Shown: positions 1 through 7,494, numbered from the stretch's first letter. The stretch: 64,000 bases of DNA from Marinobacterium litorale DSM 23545 (GCF_000428985.1 NZ_AUAZ01000003.1:177324-241323); one strand, 5' to 3'. The notes: generated by a model not told the origin, from the sequence alone. Made by a program: numbers and translations.

Positions 1-1578
1 CGCTGGTATGCCCGCATCCCCGGCCGCGTTGTGCTGGACGGCATCGATACCCTGAAAGGCGCCACCTGGCGTTTTGAGCGCTACGGCCTGGAGTACGTGG
101 CCCGCGAGCTGCTGGGCCGGGGTAAGGCGATAGAGAAGGTGAACGACCGTGGCGAAGAGATTCAGCGCCTGTACCGGGAAGATCGGCGTGCTTTGGCGCA
201 TTACAACCTGGAAGACTGCCGCCTGGTAACGGAGATATTCCAAAAGGCCGGTCTGATCGAATACCTGGTTGAGCGCGCACGCCTGACTGGTCTTGCACTG
301 GATAAAGTGGGTGGCTCCCAGCAGGCGTTCGATAACCTCTACCTGCCGGACCTGCACCGTGAAGGCTATGTCGCCCCCCAGTACGCATCCGGTCGCTCCG
401 ATCTGGAGATACCCGGTGGTTTTGTGATGGACTCCAAACCGGGGCTCTATCGGCATATTCTGGTGTTGGATTTTAAAAGCCTGTACCCCAGTATTATCCG
501 CACCTTCTGCATCGATCCGCTGGGCCTGTCCCAGGGGTTGCTTGAGAGTGCTAGTCCCGAGGATCTGGTGCCGGGATACCACGGCGCAATCTTCTCCCGC
601 TCCCGCGCATTGCTCCCCACGATTATCGAACGCCTCTGGCAGGCGAGGGACAGGGCCAAGGCTGAGGGTAACAGCGCGCTTTCCCAGGCGATCAAAATCC
701 AGATGAACGCCTGCTACGGGGTGCTGGGCTCACGTATCTGCCGCTTTTTCGATCAACGCCTCTCCGGCTCCATTACCCGGCGCGGCCATCAGATCCTCAC
801 CCAGACTGCCGAACGCATCGAGGTCCACCACGGCCATCAGGTGATCTACGGTGATACCGACTCGGTATTCGTCTGGCTGGGAGATGACTGGCATGACCAA
901 GATACGACCGACTATGGCCAGAAACTGGCGGCGGATCTGACCGGCTGGTGGGCCGAGCAACTACAGCAGCGGTTTCAGCTTGAAAGCGCCCTGGAGCTGC
1001 AGTTTGAAGCCCATTACGAACGCTTCCTGATGCCACGGATGCGCCATAGCGAGAAGGGCAGTAAAAAGCGTTACGCCGGACTGAAGCGGCAGCCGAGTGG
1101 CCCGCCGGAGTTGGTGTTTCGCGGACTGGAGTCGGTGCGTACCGATTGGACCGCGCTGGCGCGAGAGTTTCAGCGCGAACTGTACGACCGTATCTTCCAT
1201 GACCGGCCCTATCAGGAACTTATCCACCGGACGGTGTCCGATCTACAGGCGGGCCGGTGTGATGATGCGCTGGTCTACCATCGGCGCTTGCGACAGCCGC
1301 TGGATGCCTATGTGCGTAACCAGCCGCCCCATGTGCGAGCGGCACGCCGACTAGAGGCACAGCGGCAGGCGCAAGGCTTACCGCCCGCCTTTCAGGTTGG
1401 GGACAGTGTCGGCTACGTGATAACCGTAAACGGGCCGGAACCGGCGGAAAGCCGCAGCTCGCCCATCGACTACCAACACTACATCGACAAGCAGCTTTTA
1501 CCCGTGGCAGACAGCATACTGCCCTTTATCGGGGAAGGATTCGAGACACTCACCGCGCCCCAGATTGGTCTCTTTTGA
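1..1578 (+). CDS. polB: DNA polymerase II (family B), 3' part
   Basis: Family B replicative/repair polymerase used in SOS-associated synthesis and fork restart. The window opens inside the gene: the frame is open from base 1, giving 525 visible residues, so the 5' end is missing. In order, the protein shows the end of the 3'-5' exonuclease domain with the Exo III motif YNLEDCRLV (about residue 68), polymerase motif A DFKSLYPSII (about 157), motif B KIQMNACYGVLGS (about 232) and motif C YGDTDSVFV with the two catalytic aspartates (about 283), then the thumb. All catalytic motifs are intact. It ends 50 bp before the aspartic protease gene on the same strand. Family assignment is certain; only the N-terminal part is unseen. 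Confidence 0.96.
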   Translation, partial: RWYARIPGRVVLDGIDTLKGATWRFERYGLEYVARELLGRGKAIEKVNDRGEEIQRLYREDRRALAHYNLEDCRLVTEIFQKAGLIEYLVERARLTGLALDKVGGSQQAFDNLYLPDLHREGYVAPQYASGRSDLEIPGGFVMDSKPGLYRHILVLDFKSLYPSIIRTFCIDPLGLSQGLLESASPEDLVPGYHGAIFSRSRALLPTIIERLWQARDRAKAEGNSALSQAIKIQMNACYGVLGSRICRFFDQRLSGSITRRGHQILTQTAERIEVHHGHQVIYGDTDSVFVWLGDDWHDQDTTDYGQKLAADLTGWWAEQLQQRFQLESALELQFEAHYERFLMPRMRHSEKGSKKRYAGLKRQPSGPPELVFRGLESVRTDWTALAREFQRELYDRIFHDRPYQELIHRTVSDLQAGRCDDALVYHRRLRQPLDAYVRNQPPHVRAARRLEAQRQAQGLPPAFQVGDSVGYVITVNGPEPAESRSSPIDYQHYIDKQLLPVADSILPFIGEGFETLTAPQIGLF

Positions 1579-1628
1579 GTCCGCTGGCGTAAGATAGGGT
1601 AAACAGAGAGAGGAGAAACCGCCCACCC

Positions 1629-2156
1629 ATGTCAGACCCCGACCGAAACCGACGCCGCATGGCACGCCTGATGACCCACCTGACCTGGGTGGTGATCCTG
1701 GCGATGCTCACCCTCTACTTCAACAACTACCTGGATCACCAGGAGAACCCTAATGCCTCTCTGGCATTGATGTCCGGCTCCGAGCCGGAAGTGGTGTTGC
1801 AGCGTAATAAGTCGGGCCACTACCTGGCACCGGGCGAGATCAACGGCGAGCGTGTGCGCTTCCTGCTCGATACCGGAGCCACCACCGTCAGCATCCCCGA
1901 GGCCCTGGCAGATCGACTGGGGCTGGAACGCGGACGCCCACTGCGCTCAATGACCGCCAACGGCATCGTCACCGTCTACCAGACCTCCCTGGATACAGTG
2001 ACCTTGGGCGGAATCCGGATGCATGACGTGGATGCAGCCATCAACCCCGGCATGCATGAAGGGATCGTTCTGCTGGGTATGAGTTTTATGGAACACCTGG
2101 AACTGACCCAGCGCCAGGGCACACTCACCCTGCGCGTGCCGGACTCAGCCCGCTAA
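1629..2156 (+). CDS. Membrane-anchored retropepsin-like aspartic protease
   Basis: 175-aa protein of the bacterial clan AA aspartic protease family (TIGR02281-like). One N-terminal membrane segment (about residues 18-35) is followed by a single retropepsin-like domain containing the catalytic LDTGATTVSIP motif (Asp81) and the later hydrophobic LLGMSF segment. Such single-domain enzymes act as homodimers, so the active site would sit in the periplasm. A purine-rich stretch (gagagaggag) lies upstream of the ATG, somewhat far away. A second in-frame ATG at 1659 would trim ten basic residues but has no ribosome site. Substrate is unknown. Confidence 0.85.
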   Translation: MSDPDRNRRRMARLMTHLTWVVILAMLTLYFNNYLDHQENPNASLALMSGSEPEVVLQRNKSGHYLAPGEINGERVRFLLDTGATTVSIPEALADRLGLERGRPLRSMTANGIVTVYQTSLDTVTLGGIRMHDVDAAINPGMHEGIVLLGMSFMEHLELTQRQGTLTLRVPDSAR

Positions 2157-2176
2157 TTTGTGGCTGCTCAAGAAAG

Positions 2177-2380
2177 TCAGATCGCCATCTGATAACTGAT
2201 AAAAAACTTGGCCGCAACGGCAAACGCCGTCAGACCCGACACCAGCCCGAAGAAGATCAGCTTCCCCTCCCGCGACGCCTTGGCACAGATCTGAACATGC
2301 CAGACCGACCAGATCTTAAAGGCAATTGCCAGCATCAGCACGATAAACACCGCGATCTCAGTTTGGCTCCACTGCACCAT
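2177..2380 (-). CDS. Small two-helix inner-membrane protein
   Basis: 67-aa hypothetical protein convergent with the protease gene. It has a hydrophobic segment near residues 8-27, a short loop containing the charged stretch KASREGK, and a second hydrophobic segment at about 41-62, so both ends probably face the same side. The start at 2380 is chosen because AAAGAAAGGGGACAG lies just upstream on the minus strand; an upstream in-frame ATG at 2419 would add 13 residues without a comparable ribosome site. No family recognised. It is the last native-looking gene before the AT-rich island. Confidence 0.6.
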   Translation of the reverse strand: MVQWSQTEIAVFIVLMLAIAFKIWSVWHVQICAKASREGKLIFFGLVSGLTAFAVAAKFFISYQMAI

Positions 2381-2413
2381 AGCTCTGTCCCCTTTCTTTA
2401 AGATGTAAACAGA

Positions 2414-2431
2414 ATACACCTTAAAGTGTAT
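2414..2431. repeat. Inverted repeat upstream of the small membrane protein gene
   Basis: ATACAC and GTGTAT arms separated by CTTAAA. The dyad extends imperfectly on both sides (CAG...CTG). It lies about 35 bp upstream of the start codon at 2380 on the minus strand, where it could be an operator or part of the promoter. Seen directly; function is inference. Confidence 0.35.
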
Positions 2432-2792
2432 CTGAAAAACATCTTATAAAAAAGTCAGGTCGAGCCCTGAGACCGGGGCGTTCTACAATGTTGCGATCGT
2501 CATCTTTGGAGTCGCCGCCGACGATAATGTCGGACTGAGGTTGGGCGGGCTCTGACATCACGGTCTACTGAGGTAGTGCCGGGCTTTGTGCTGCCAGTAT
2601 CATGGACGTTGTTGTAAAACCGCGCTAGATTTGAGGTATTCAGGAGAAACAGGAAGCGCGACATGGCCATTGAAGGCTCAGGGAACACCGTCATAGAAGG
2701 TTACATGATGCTGCAAGCATCCTGTGGCCACATACCCTTGAAAAGCTTTTCCCTTAATAATAGATGCCGTTGCCATGCGGATGGGCGCTTGA
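2432..2792. other. Gene-poor stretch at the island's left edge
   Basis: About 360 bp without a convincing gene. The only frame with a plausible ribosome site is a 59-codon ATG frame at 2663-2842 (AGGA eight bases upstream), whose stop lies inside the next palindrome. Its product resembles nothing I recognise. GC is mixed, and no transposase fragment, tRNA or integrase remnant was found. The stretch could be a remnant of a degraded cassette or of DNA that flanked an attachment site. Confidence 0.3.
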
Positions 2793-2851
2793 GTTCAACA
2801 GATATTTATACGGTCTGCGGATCAGACCGTATAAATGCTTAGCTGTTAAGA
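2793..2851. repeat. attC-like palindrome at left boundary of cassette island
   Basis: A perfect 14-bp inverted repeat (2804-2817 and 2823-2836, starting ATTTATACGGTCTG) encloses a CGGAT loop. Outside it are GTTCAAC at 2793-2799, which fits the RYYYAAC R'' box of integron attC sites, and GTTAAGA at 2845-2851, close to the R' box GTTRRRY. AACAG and CTGTT pair outside unequal internal spacers (about 2 versus 6 bases). The perfect stem without extrahelical bases is atypical, so this may be a divergent attC or a strong hairpin such as a terminator or operator. The first cassette genes begin 34 bp downstream. Confidence 0.45.
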
Positions 2852-2885
2852 TTCGGAAAGAAATCCACCAGTAAAATGATGGTTT

Positions 2886-3479
2886 ATGGATGAAGTGAAA
2901 AGAGAATTTTTAGAGGATCTGGTAAGTACACCACCTGATTTGGTGGCGTCAGGGTGGATATTAAATCGCACACCATACCCTTTTGATGGTGATACACGAC
3001 TATATGAGAATTGGCGTCGCGAGCTAGCGCAAAGAATTGAAGTAGACTCTTCTGAGATCGTTATTACTGGAAGTGGCGCATTTGGAGTTAGTTTGAATCC
3101 AAACAAAAATTTTCGCGAGTTTAACCGCCACTCCGATATAGATGTTGCAGTTATTTCGGATTATTTCTTCACTTTATCCTGGCGCTATTTGAGAAACTTA
3201 GGTTCTGGCATACACGGCTTGCCTCAGCCAGCCAAGCAGTCTGTGCGCGATCATGTCCATAAGTACATCTATTGGGGCACAATTGCAACGGATAAACTGC
3301 TTCCGTACCTGCCATTTGGGAAGAAGTGGCTAGAGGCACTGGATGACATGTCTAAAATCGCTCCGACCGTAGGGCGCGATATAAAAATCAGAGTTTATAG
3401 AGATTTCGATAGCCTTAGGTCTTACCAAGTCAATAATTTGAAGAACCTAAGAGCTCAAGAATTAGAAAAGGGGTTGTGA
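2886..3479 (+). CDS. Nucleotidyltransferase-fold protein, partner of DUF262 gene
   Basis: 197-aa protein with the nucleotidyltransferase (pol beta) superfamily signature: GSGAFGVSL at residues 62-70 followed by DIDVAV at 84-89, giving two metal-binding aspartates (84 and 86). A possible third carboxylate is Asp165 in RDIKIRVYRD. This fold is shared by aminoglycoside and tRNA nucleotidyltransferases, MNT-type antitoxins/toxins and cyclic-nucleotide synthases; I cannot say which applies. No strong ribosome site is seen. One base separates its stop from the DUF262 start, so the two are almost certainly co-translated. The AT-rich coding contrasts with the high-GC core. As the first gene of an integron-type cassette it is horizontally acquired cargo, possibly a defence or toxin-antitoxin component (inference). 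Confidence 0.7.
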   Translation: MDEVKREFLEDLVSTPPDLVASGWILNRTPYPFDGDTRLYENWRRELAQRIEVDSSEIVITGSGAFGVSLNPNKNFREFNRHSDIDVAVISDYFFTLSWRYLRNLGSGIHGLPQPAKQSVRDHVHKYIYWGTIATDKLLPYLPFGKKWLEALDDMSKIAPTVGRDIKIRVYRDFDSLRSYQVNNLKNLRAQELEKGL

Positions 3480-3480
3480 T

Positions 3481-4599
3481 ATGTCCAGATTTCTGAATAC
3501 GACAAATAGGACTGTTGTTTGGTTTAAAAAAACAAATGACGCTGGTGATCTTCAGATGAAGCCACCATTTCAGAGGAATCCGGTTTGGACTTGGCCACAA
3601 AAAAGTTACCTTATAGACAGCATATTGAATGGGTATCCTGTTCCTGAAATTTATATGCAGGAGTTTGTTGATGAAGATGGTAATGAACAGCACATTATTA
3701 TCGACGGGCAACAGAGAATTAGAACTTGCTTAGATTTTATCGAGGGAAAATTCTCTATAAAAGAGGATGAATCCCCCACATGGGGCGGCATGTCCTTTGA
3801 TGACCTGTCAGGAGAAGATAAAAAGAAGATTTTTGGTTATATATTTATCGCCAGAATATTGCCAGAAATGTCTGATGATGCTATTCGTGGTATTTTTCAA
3901 AGGTTAAACAAGAACGTTGTTGCCCTAAACAAGCAAGAGCTTAGACAAGCTACTTACTGGGGGCCTTTTATAAATACAATGCAGGAAATATCTAACTACA
4001 ACTACTGGAGTACCACAGGGATATTTACTCCACTTAATGTTCGTCGAATGATGGATGTAGAATTTATATCTGAACTGGCTATCGCTGTCATACACGGACA
4101 TCAAAATAAGAAAGAAACTATTGATAGATATTATCAAGAGTATGAAGATGATTTCGAACAAAGGGATGAATTGGTTTCGATATTTAGAACAGTGATTTAT
4201 GAGCTTGAGCAATTGCTCCCGGATATAAAAAATACTCGATGGAAAAAGAAGACGGATTTTTACTCGCTATTTCTTTACCTAGCCTCGCATCATAATCGTC
4301 TCCCGTTGACTCTAGAAAAAAGAGGAGAGTTTAGAGAAGCTCTCGATAGATTTTCCAAGGAGGTCAATAGCTATATTAGCTCTGACGCAGATGATGAAGA
4401 ATTCTCACCGCAGGTCGTAACCTATGGAAGATCTATTAGGGCATCCTCGGATCTTGGCAACAGAAAAAGGAGGCACTTGGCACTTTGCGAGGTCTTGGAT
4501 CCTATACTCGAAGTGGCTACTCAGGAAGTGCCCGCGTCAAAAATGACTCCTCTGCAAGAGGGTCTTTTTGATCAGGAGTATCACGATGATGAATCTTAA
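3481..4599 (+). CDS. DUF262 domain protein (ParB/Srx-like nuclease fold)
   Basis: 372-aa protein with an N-terminal DUF262 domain. The substrate-site signatures are PPFQRNPVWTW (about residue 28) and the IIDGQQR motif (about 72-78). In known DUF262 proteins such as GmrSD and SspE this fold uses NTP hydrolysis to control DNA cleavage or nicking. The usual C-terminal DUF1524 HNH nuclease is not evident; the C-terminal half is helical and charged. The ribosome site AAAAGGGG precedes the ATG, and the gene follows the nucleotidyltransferase by one base. Its TAA stop lies inside the left R box of the attC at 4594. The two-gene cassette suggests an anti-phage or genome-conflict module in which the missing nuclease function is supplied otherwise (inference). 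Confidence 0.8.
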   Translation: MSRFLNTTNRTVVWFKKTNDAGDLQMKPPFQRNPVWTWPQKSYLIDSILNGYPVPEIYMQEFVDEDGNEQHIIIDGQQRIRTCLDFIEGKFSIKEDESPTWGGMSFDDLSGEDKKKIFGYIFIARILPEMSDDAIRGIFQRLNKNVVALNKQELRQATYWGPFINTMQEISNYNYWSTTGIFTPLNVRRMMDVEFISELAIAVIHGHQNKKETIDRYYQEYEDDFEQRDELVSIFRTVIYELEQLLPDIKNTRWKKKTDFYSLFLYLASHHNRLPLTLEKRGEFREALDRFSKEVNSYISSDADDEEFSPQVVTYGRSIRASSDLGNRKRRHLALCEVLDPILEVATQEVPASKMTPLQEGLFDQEYHDDES

Positions 4600-4692
4600 C
4601 AAGTAATTCCAGTTTGTTCCGGGCCTGAAGGCCCTCCACCGGATGCCCTTTTCGCTGCGCTACGAGGGCACAGCTGAACAACGGCGTTAGCT
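4594..4692. repeat. Integron attC recombination site (99 bp)
   Basis: The left R'' box ends TTAAC (4596-4600). Nine bases later comes CAG (4610-4612, L''). On the right, CTG (4674-4676, L') is followed by nine bases and then GTTAGCT (4686-4692, R'). The equal 9/9 spacers and the AAC/GTT and CAG/CTG pairs are the defining geometry of attC. The centre holds two small hairpins: GGGCC-TGAA-GGCCC at 4621-4634, and TGCCCT paired with AGGGCA at 4644-4670. The DUF262 stop codon overlaps the left box, as is usual for cassettes. Confidence 0.85.
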
Positions 4693-4722
4693 TATGTTGC
4701 CCCAGCATAGCAAGAGGAACTT

Positions 4723-5679
4723 ATGAAGAAGTACATCATTGAGTGCGACTTGGAAATTGAGTCCTCTCATGGGATAAGCGAAGTAGGGTTTGAAGGTGGT
4801 AATGTTTTCAAGTTAGTTGAAGGCATTGAATCCAAGGGGTGCCCGCTAGGATTGCCCAATACAGAAATTGAAATTATCGCCTCAGATAAGCCAGTATTTA
4901 AAGTTAAAGTAAATTCTTTCGACCTAACTAATCAAGAATCTCAAATATTGTATTTAGGCAAGCTGGCAAGCTATTTGTCATTTATTGCAGCGAAGGATGA
5001 AAAAAATGGACATTATGGTACGCCGTATATAAACATTAAATTCGGCACATTTAAAGCCAGACCTGTTGAGGTTAGAAGTCAAGAAATAATTGACAATGAG
5101 GCTATATTAACATCATTTATCCGAGTTTCAGACTCGCTATCAATAGAGTCAACTAGAAGCATAAGATTTAATCACGCCAGCATCGAATTGATACATCACA
5201 ATGAACTCTTGGGATATTATTACAATGGGCTTAGAGCAGAGAGTGAAAAATCTAAATTTTTTCACTGGTTTTTGATTGTCGAATCCTTGGAGGGTAGTGA
5301 ACGCTATTCTGAAATGTTTCCAAGCGGTACGATGTTCTCCAACGAAGAAAAAGAAAGTATAAAAGAACTAGCAGGCTCATTCGGAAATGATAAAAAGAAT
5401 GCTCTTCTTTCGGTATTAACAAGAACATCAGAGTTTAGAAATAAGAAGCTTTTAGAGTTTTTATATGAATTAGAAGTTAAAGAGATTTTTAATATGCAAG
5501 GAACCCATCCGATAACCATTGATACTATAAAGTGTATTACAAGTGCTAGAAATAAATTATTTCATAAAGGTACTGAATTTCCCACGAAAATCCTTTGGTT
5601 CAACCTATTTCCGATCGTTACGCAAATCGTTGAAAATACGATAAAATATCAATACAGGCTAGAGGCAGCTAACAAATAA
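4723..5679 (+). CDS. HEPN-like protein, cassette-borne, candidate RNase effector
   Basis: 318-aa protein of unknown family. The only clear motif is C-terminal ARNKLFHKG (residues 275-283), matching the R-x4-H signature of HEPN ribonuclease domains (Arg276, Asn277, His281) within a helical region (about 175-310). The N-terminal half, about 1-165, looks beta-rich and could be a sensor domain. This layout resembles ApeA-type HEPN proteins in which a variable N-terminus controls a C-terminal RNase, but the assignment rests on one motif. The ribosome site AAGAGGA lies just upstream of the ATG. The gene sits alone between two attC sites, i.e. a one-gene cassette, and its stop codon lies inside the downstream attC. 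Low GC marks it as acquired. Confidence 0.65.
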   Translation: MKKYIIECDLEIESSHGISEVGFEGGNVFKLVEGIESKGCPLGLPNTEIEIIASDKPVFKVKVNSFDLTNQESQILYLGKLASYLSFIAAKDEKNGHYGTPYINIKFGTFKARPVEVRSQEIIDNEAILTSFIRVSDSLSIESTRSIRFNHASIELIHHNELLGYYYNGLRAESEKSKFFHWFLIVESLEGSERYSEMFPSGTMFSNEEKESIKELAGSFGNDKKNALLSVLTRTSEFRNKKLLEFLYELEVKEIFNMQGTHPITIDTIKCITSARNKLFHKGTEFPTKILWFNLFPIVTQIVENTIKYQYRLEAANK

Positions 5680-5720
5680 TACAGTCGACGCCTACGGCGC
5701 ACCTGATTTAGACGTTATAT
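5667..5720. repeat. Integron attC recombination site (54 bp)
   Basis: R'' box AGCTAAC (5667-5673) is followed by eight bases and CAG (5682-5684). CTG (5703-5705) is followed by eight bases and GTTATAT (5714-5720, R'). Spacers are equal (8/8). The apical stem is CGCC-TAC-GGCG with unpaired bases next to it, matching the extrahelical bases of real attC folds. The preceding gene's TAA (5677-5679) falls in the left spacer. This is the clearest attC in the window. Confidence 0.92.
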
Positions 5721-5734
5721 TTCTAAGACGAATC

Positions 5735-6226
5735 ATGATTACCGAAACTGAATTATGGAAAGAAGATATCGCTAAAACAGCAAACAAATTGCTAAAGCGA
5801 TTGGTGCAGAAGAAGTGGTCAAAGCGATCATGGTTTTGTTTGGAAAAGGAATTGTTTATAGGGTTTTACGCAGTACGAAAGTTAATTGAGTCAGATAATT
5901 CTCTTAATAAATTGTCTCATAAAAAATACGAATTGCTAATGTTTCAGAGGGGAAATATAATTCAGGATGAGTTTGATGAATTCGTACCGTATGACCATGA
6001 AAACAGCCAAAAAGAACTGGTCTCTGTAAGAGATATCTGCAATCAGTTTATACATAGTCACCATCTCATCCCTTTTGCTAGCAATAACAGCTTAGTGGGG
6101 TTTCTCGTTAATTCGGAGTTTCAAAGTAAAAAGGGGATATATATGATTACTATATTTGATATTGTAGAAATATATAGATCATGCGCTGGCCGTGAAGGTT
6201 TAGTAGATCAGAAAAACGAAATATAA
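5735..6226 (+). CDS. Orphan cassette protein, 163 aa
   Basis: No family recognised. The protein is soluble, lysine-rich near the N-terminus (LLKRLVQKKWSKRSW, residues 19-33) and helical in feel. A short segment at 99-109 (RDICNQFIHSH) recalls the Arg/Asn/His cluster of HEPN proteins, but the Arg-to-His spacing of eight is longer than the usual motif, so I do not assign it. The gene starts 14 bp after the attC at 5667-5720 with only a weak ribosome site (AAGACGA). Its TAA overlaps the left arm of the palindrome at 6224. Low GC and position mark it as a single-gene integron cassette. It could be an immunity, defence or regulatory protein; nothing in the sequence decides this. Confidence 0.6.
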   Translation: MITETELWKEDIAKTANKLLKRLVQKKWSKRSWFCLEKELFIGFYAVRKLIESDNSLNKLSHKKYELLMFQRGNIIQDEFDEFVPYDHENSQKELVSVRDICNQFIHSHHLIPFASNNSLVGFLVNSEFQSKKGIYMITIFDIVEIYRSCAGREGLVDQKNEI

Positions 6227-6272
6227 GAGTGCAGTCACGACGACGTGTTTCTCTCGCCGTGGCCACTCCTTA
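6224..6272. repeat. attC-like imperfect palindrome with altered core triplets
   Basis: The left arm begins TAAGAGTG, then CAGTCACGACG; the right arm is CGCCGTGGCCACTCCTTA. The arms pair over about 18 positions around a loop near 6244-6254. As in true attC sites, the upstream gene's TAA is the first base triplet of the left arm. The invariant AAC/GTT pair reads AAG/CTT here and the R-L spacing is shorter. It may be a decayed or variant attC, or a hairpin terminator, though no T-run follows. Confidence 0.4.
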
Positions 6273-6294
6273 GCACCCACAACTAGTGCAATAC

Positions 6295-6711
6295 ATGAAG
6301 ACTCTAGAGAAAGTCATAATCGCAATAGGCACCTTGGATATGGGTTATTTTGCCTGGCTCGTTTTCAACACGCTCTCAGCAGAGCGTGGCGAGCTGGCGT
6401 TGCTCTGGAGCAGCTTGGCTGCGTTCGGGCTCCCATTTCCTGAAGTACAGTTCGCGGCGATAATCCTGTTTTATCTCTCAATACTTGTTTGTGGCTTCGC
6501 TTTGGTATTTCGATGGAGAAAAGTTGCCTGGCTTAATTATGTCCAGTCGCCGCTTCGCCTTATATTCGTCGTTCCGACCCTTTACCCACTGTTTTTCCTT
6601 TTCGCCAAGCTGGACATTGAGCTCGGCTTTTTTCTGTCACTGGCTTTGCTGGGCGCTATAGAAATCGGGCGCGTAGTCATCGTGTACAGGTGGCGCACTC
6701 ATACAACCTAG
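6295..6711 (+). CDS. Four-helix integral membrane protein
   Basis: 138-aa hydrophobic protein with four predicted membrane segments (roughly residues 6-27, 50-73, 85-103 and 110-128 from this start), separated by short charged loops such as FRWRK, and a basic C-terminus (YRWRTHTT). No family recognised. The ATG at 6295 gives a typical MKT start; an in-frame GTG at 6286 would add three residues. Neither has a good ribosome site. GC is intermediate between the AT-rich cassettes and the core. It lies just after the variant palindrome and has no recognisable attC behind it, so it is either the last cassette or the first gene outside the array. Confidence 0.6.
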   Translation: MKTLEKVIIAIGTLDMGYFAWLVFNTLSAERGELALLWSSLAAFGLPFPEVQFAAIILFYLSILVCGFALVFRWRKVAWLNYVQSPLRLIFVVPTLYPLFFLFAKLDIELGFFLSLALLGAIEIGRVVIVYRWRTHTT

Positions 6712-6848
6712 TTTTGACTATGGTGCACCGTTAAAGGCAGGGGCCTGGCCGCATCAAGTCCCTTCCGCGAGTCGTCCAATTTTGATCTACCCTTTAGCCA
6801 CGCTTAGCAATTCCGAATCCAATTTCAGCAATGTCGAGGAGAACGAAG

Positions 6849-7448
6849 ATGGCAAAGGTTTTGGTGCTCTATCATTCCATGTACGGTCATATTGAGACGA
6901 TGGCACATAAGGTGGCTGAGGGTGTCGGTAGCGTTGCCGGGGTGGAGGCGACGGTTAAGCGTGTGCCGGAGACGATGCCGGCTGAGGCCTTCAAGAATGC
7001 CGGTGGCAAGGTTGATCAGCAGGCGCCGGAAGCGAAGGTCGACGAGTTGGCCGAGTATGACGCCATTATTTTTGGTACGCCCACGCGCTTTGGGAATATG
7101 TCCGGTCAGATGCGTAACTTTCTTGATCAGACCGGCGGACTCTGGGCGAAGGGCGCGTTGGCGGGCAAGCTGGCCAGTGTGTTTACGTCCACCGGTACCG
7201 GTGGCGGCGAGGAGATGACCATTACCTCCACCTGGACCACGCTGGCGCACCACGGCATGATCATTGTGCCACCGGGGTATACCAACTCCGCGATGTTCGA
7301 TATTTCTCAGGTCGGAGGCGGCACACCCTATGGGGCGTCAACGATTGCCGGTGGCGATGGCTCCCGACAGCCGGACTCCCGCGAGCTCGATCTTGCCCGC
7401 CACCAGGGTGAGCTGGTGGCGAAGCTGGCCGCCAAACTGTTCGGGTAA
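6849..7448 (+). CDS. wrbA: NAD(P)H:quinone oxidoreductase WrbA
   Basis: 199-aa flavodoxin-fold FMN enzyme that reduces quinones by two electrons and limits redox cycling in the cytoplasm; E. coli WrbA is 198 aa. Visible features are the N-terminal FMN phosphate loop [12 protein letters not shown], the [22 protein letters not shown] segment split by the WrbA insertion region (about residues 75-100), and [13 protein letters not shown] near residue 115. The start at 6849 has GAGGAG ten bases upstream. An in-frame ATG at 6831 would add six residues and cover that ribosome site. It stands alone between the cassette island and the lut genes, with convergent lutC downstream. Confidence 0.95.
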   Translation: MAKVLVLYHSMYGHIETMAHKVAEGVGSVAGVEATVKRVPETMPAEAFKNAGGKVDQQAPEAKVDELAEYDAIIFGTPTRFGNMSGQMRNFLDQTGGLWAKGALAGKLASVFTSTGTGGGEEMTITSTWTTLAHHGMIIVPPGYTNSAMFDISQVGGGTPYGASTIAGGDGSRQPDSRELDLARHQGELVAKLAAKLFG

Positions 7449-7494
7449 ATCCCGCCGCAGTGATCGGTCCCGGCGGGTAGCAGGGTTCTCTCCG

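Noticed and set aside
2663-2842. 59-codon ATG frame with an AGGA ribosome site
   Set aside because: Possible cassette gene, but its 3' third is the hairpin at 2804-2836 and the product has no recognisable features, so it was not called as a gene.
6705-6732. AAC ... GTT pair after the four-helix membrane protein gene, considered as a further attC
   Set aside because: Only 22 bases lie between the triplets and the flanks do not form L-box pairs; too short for any attC.
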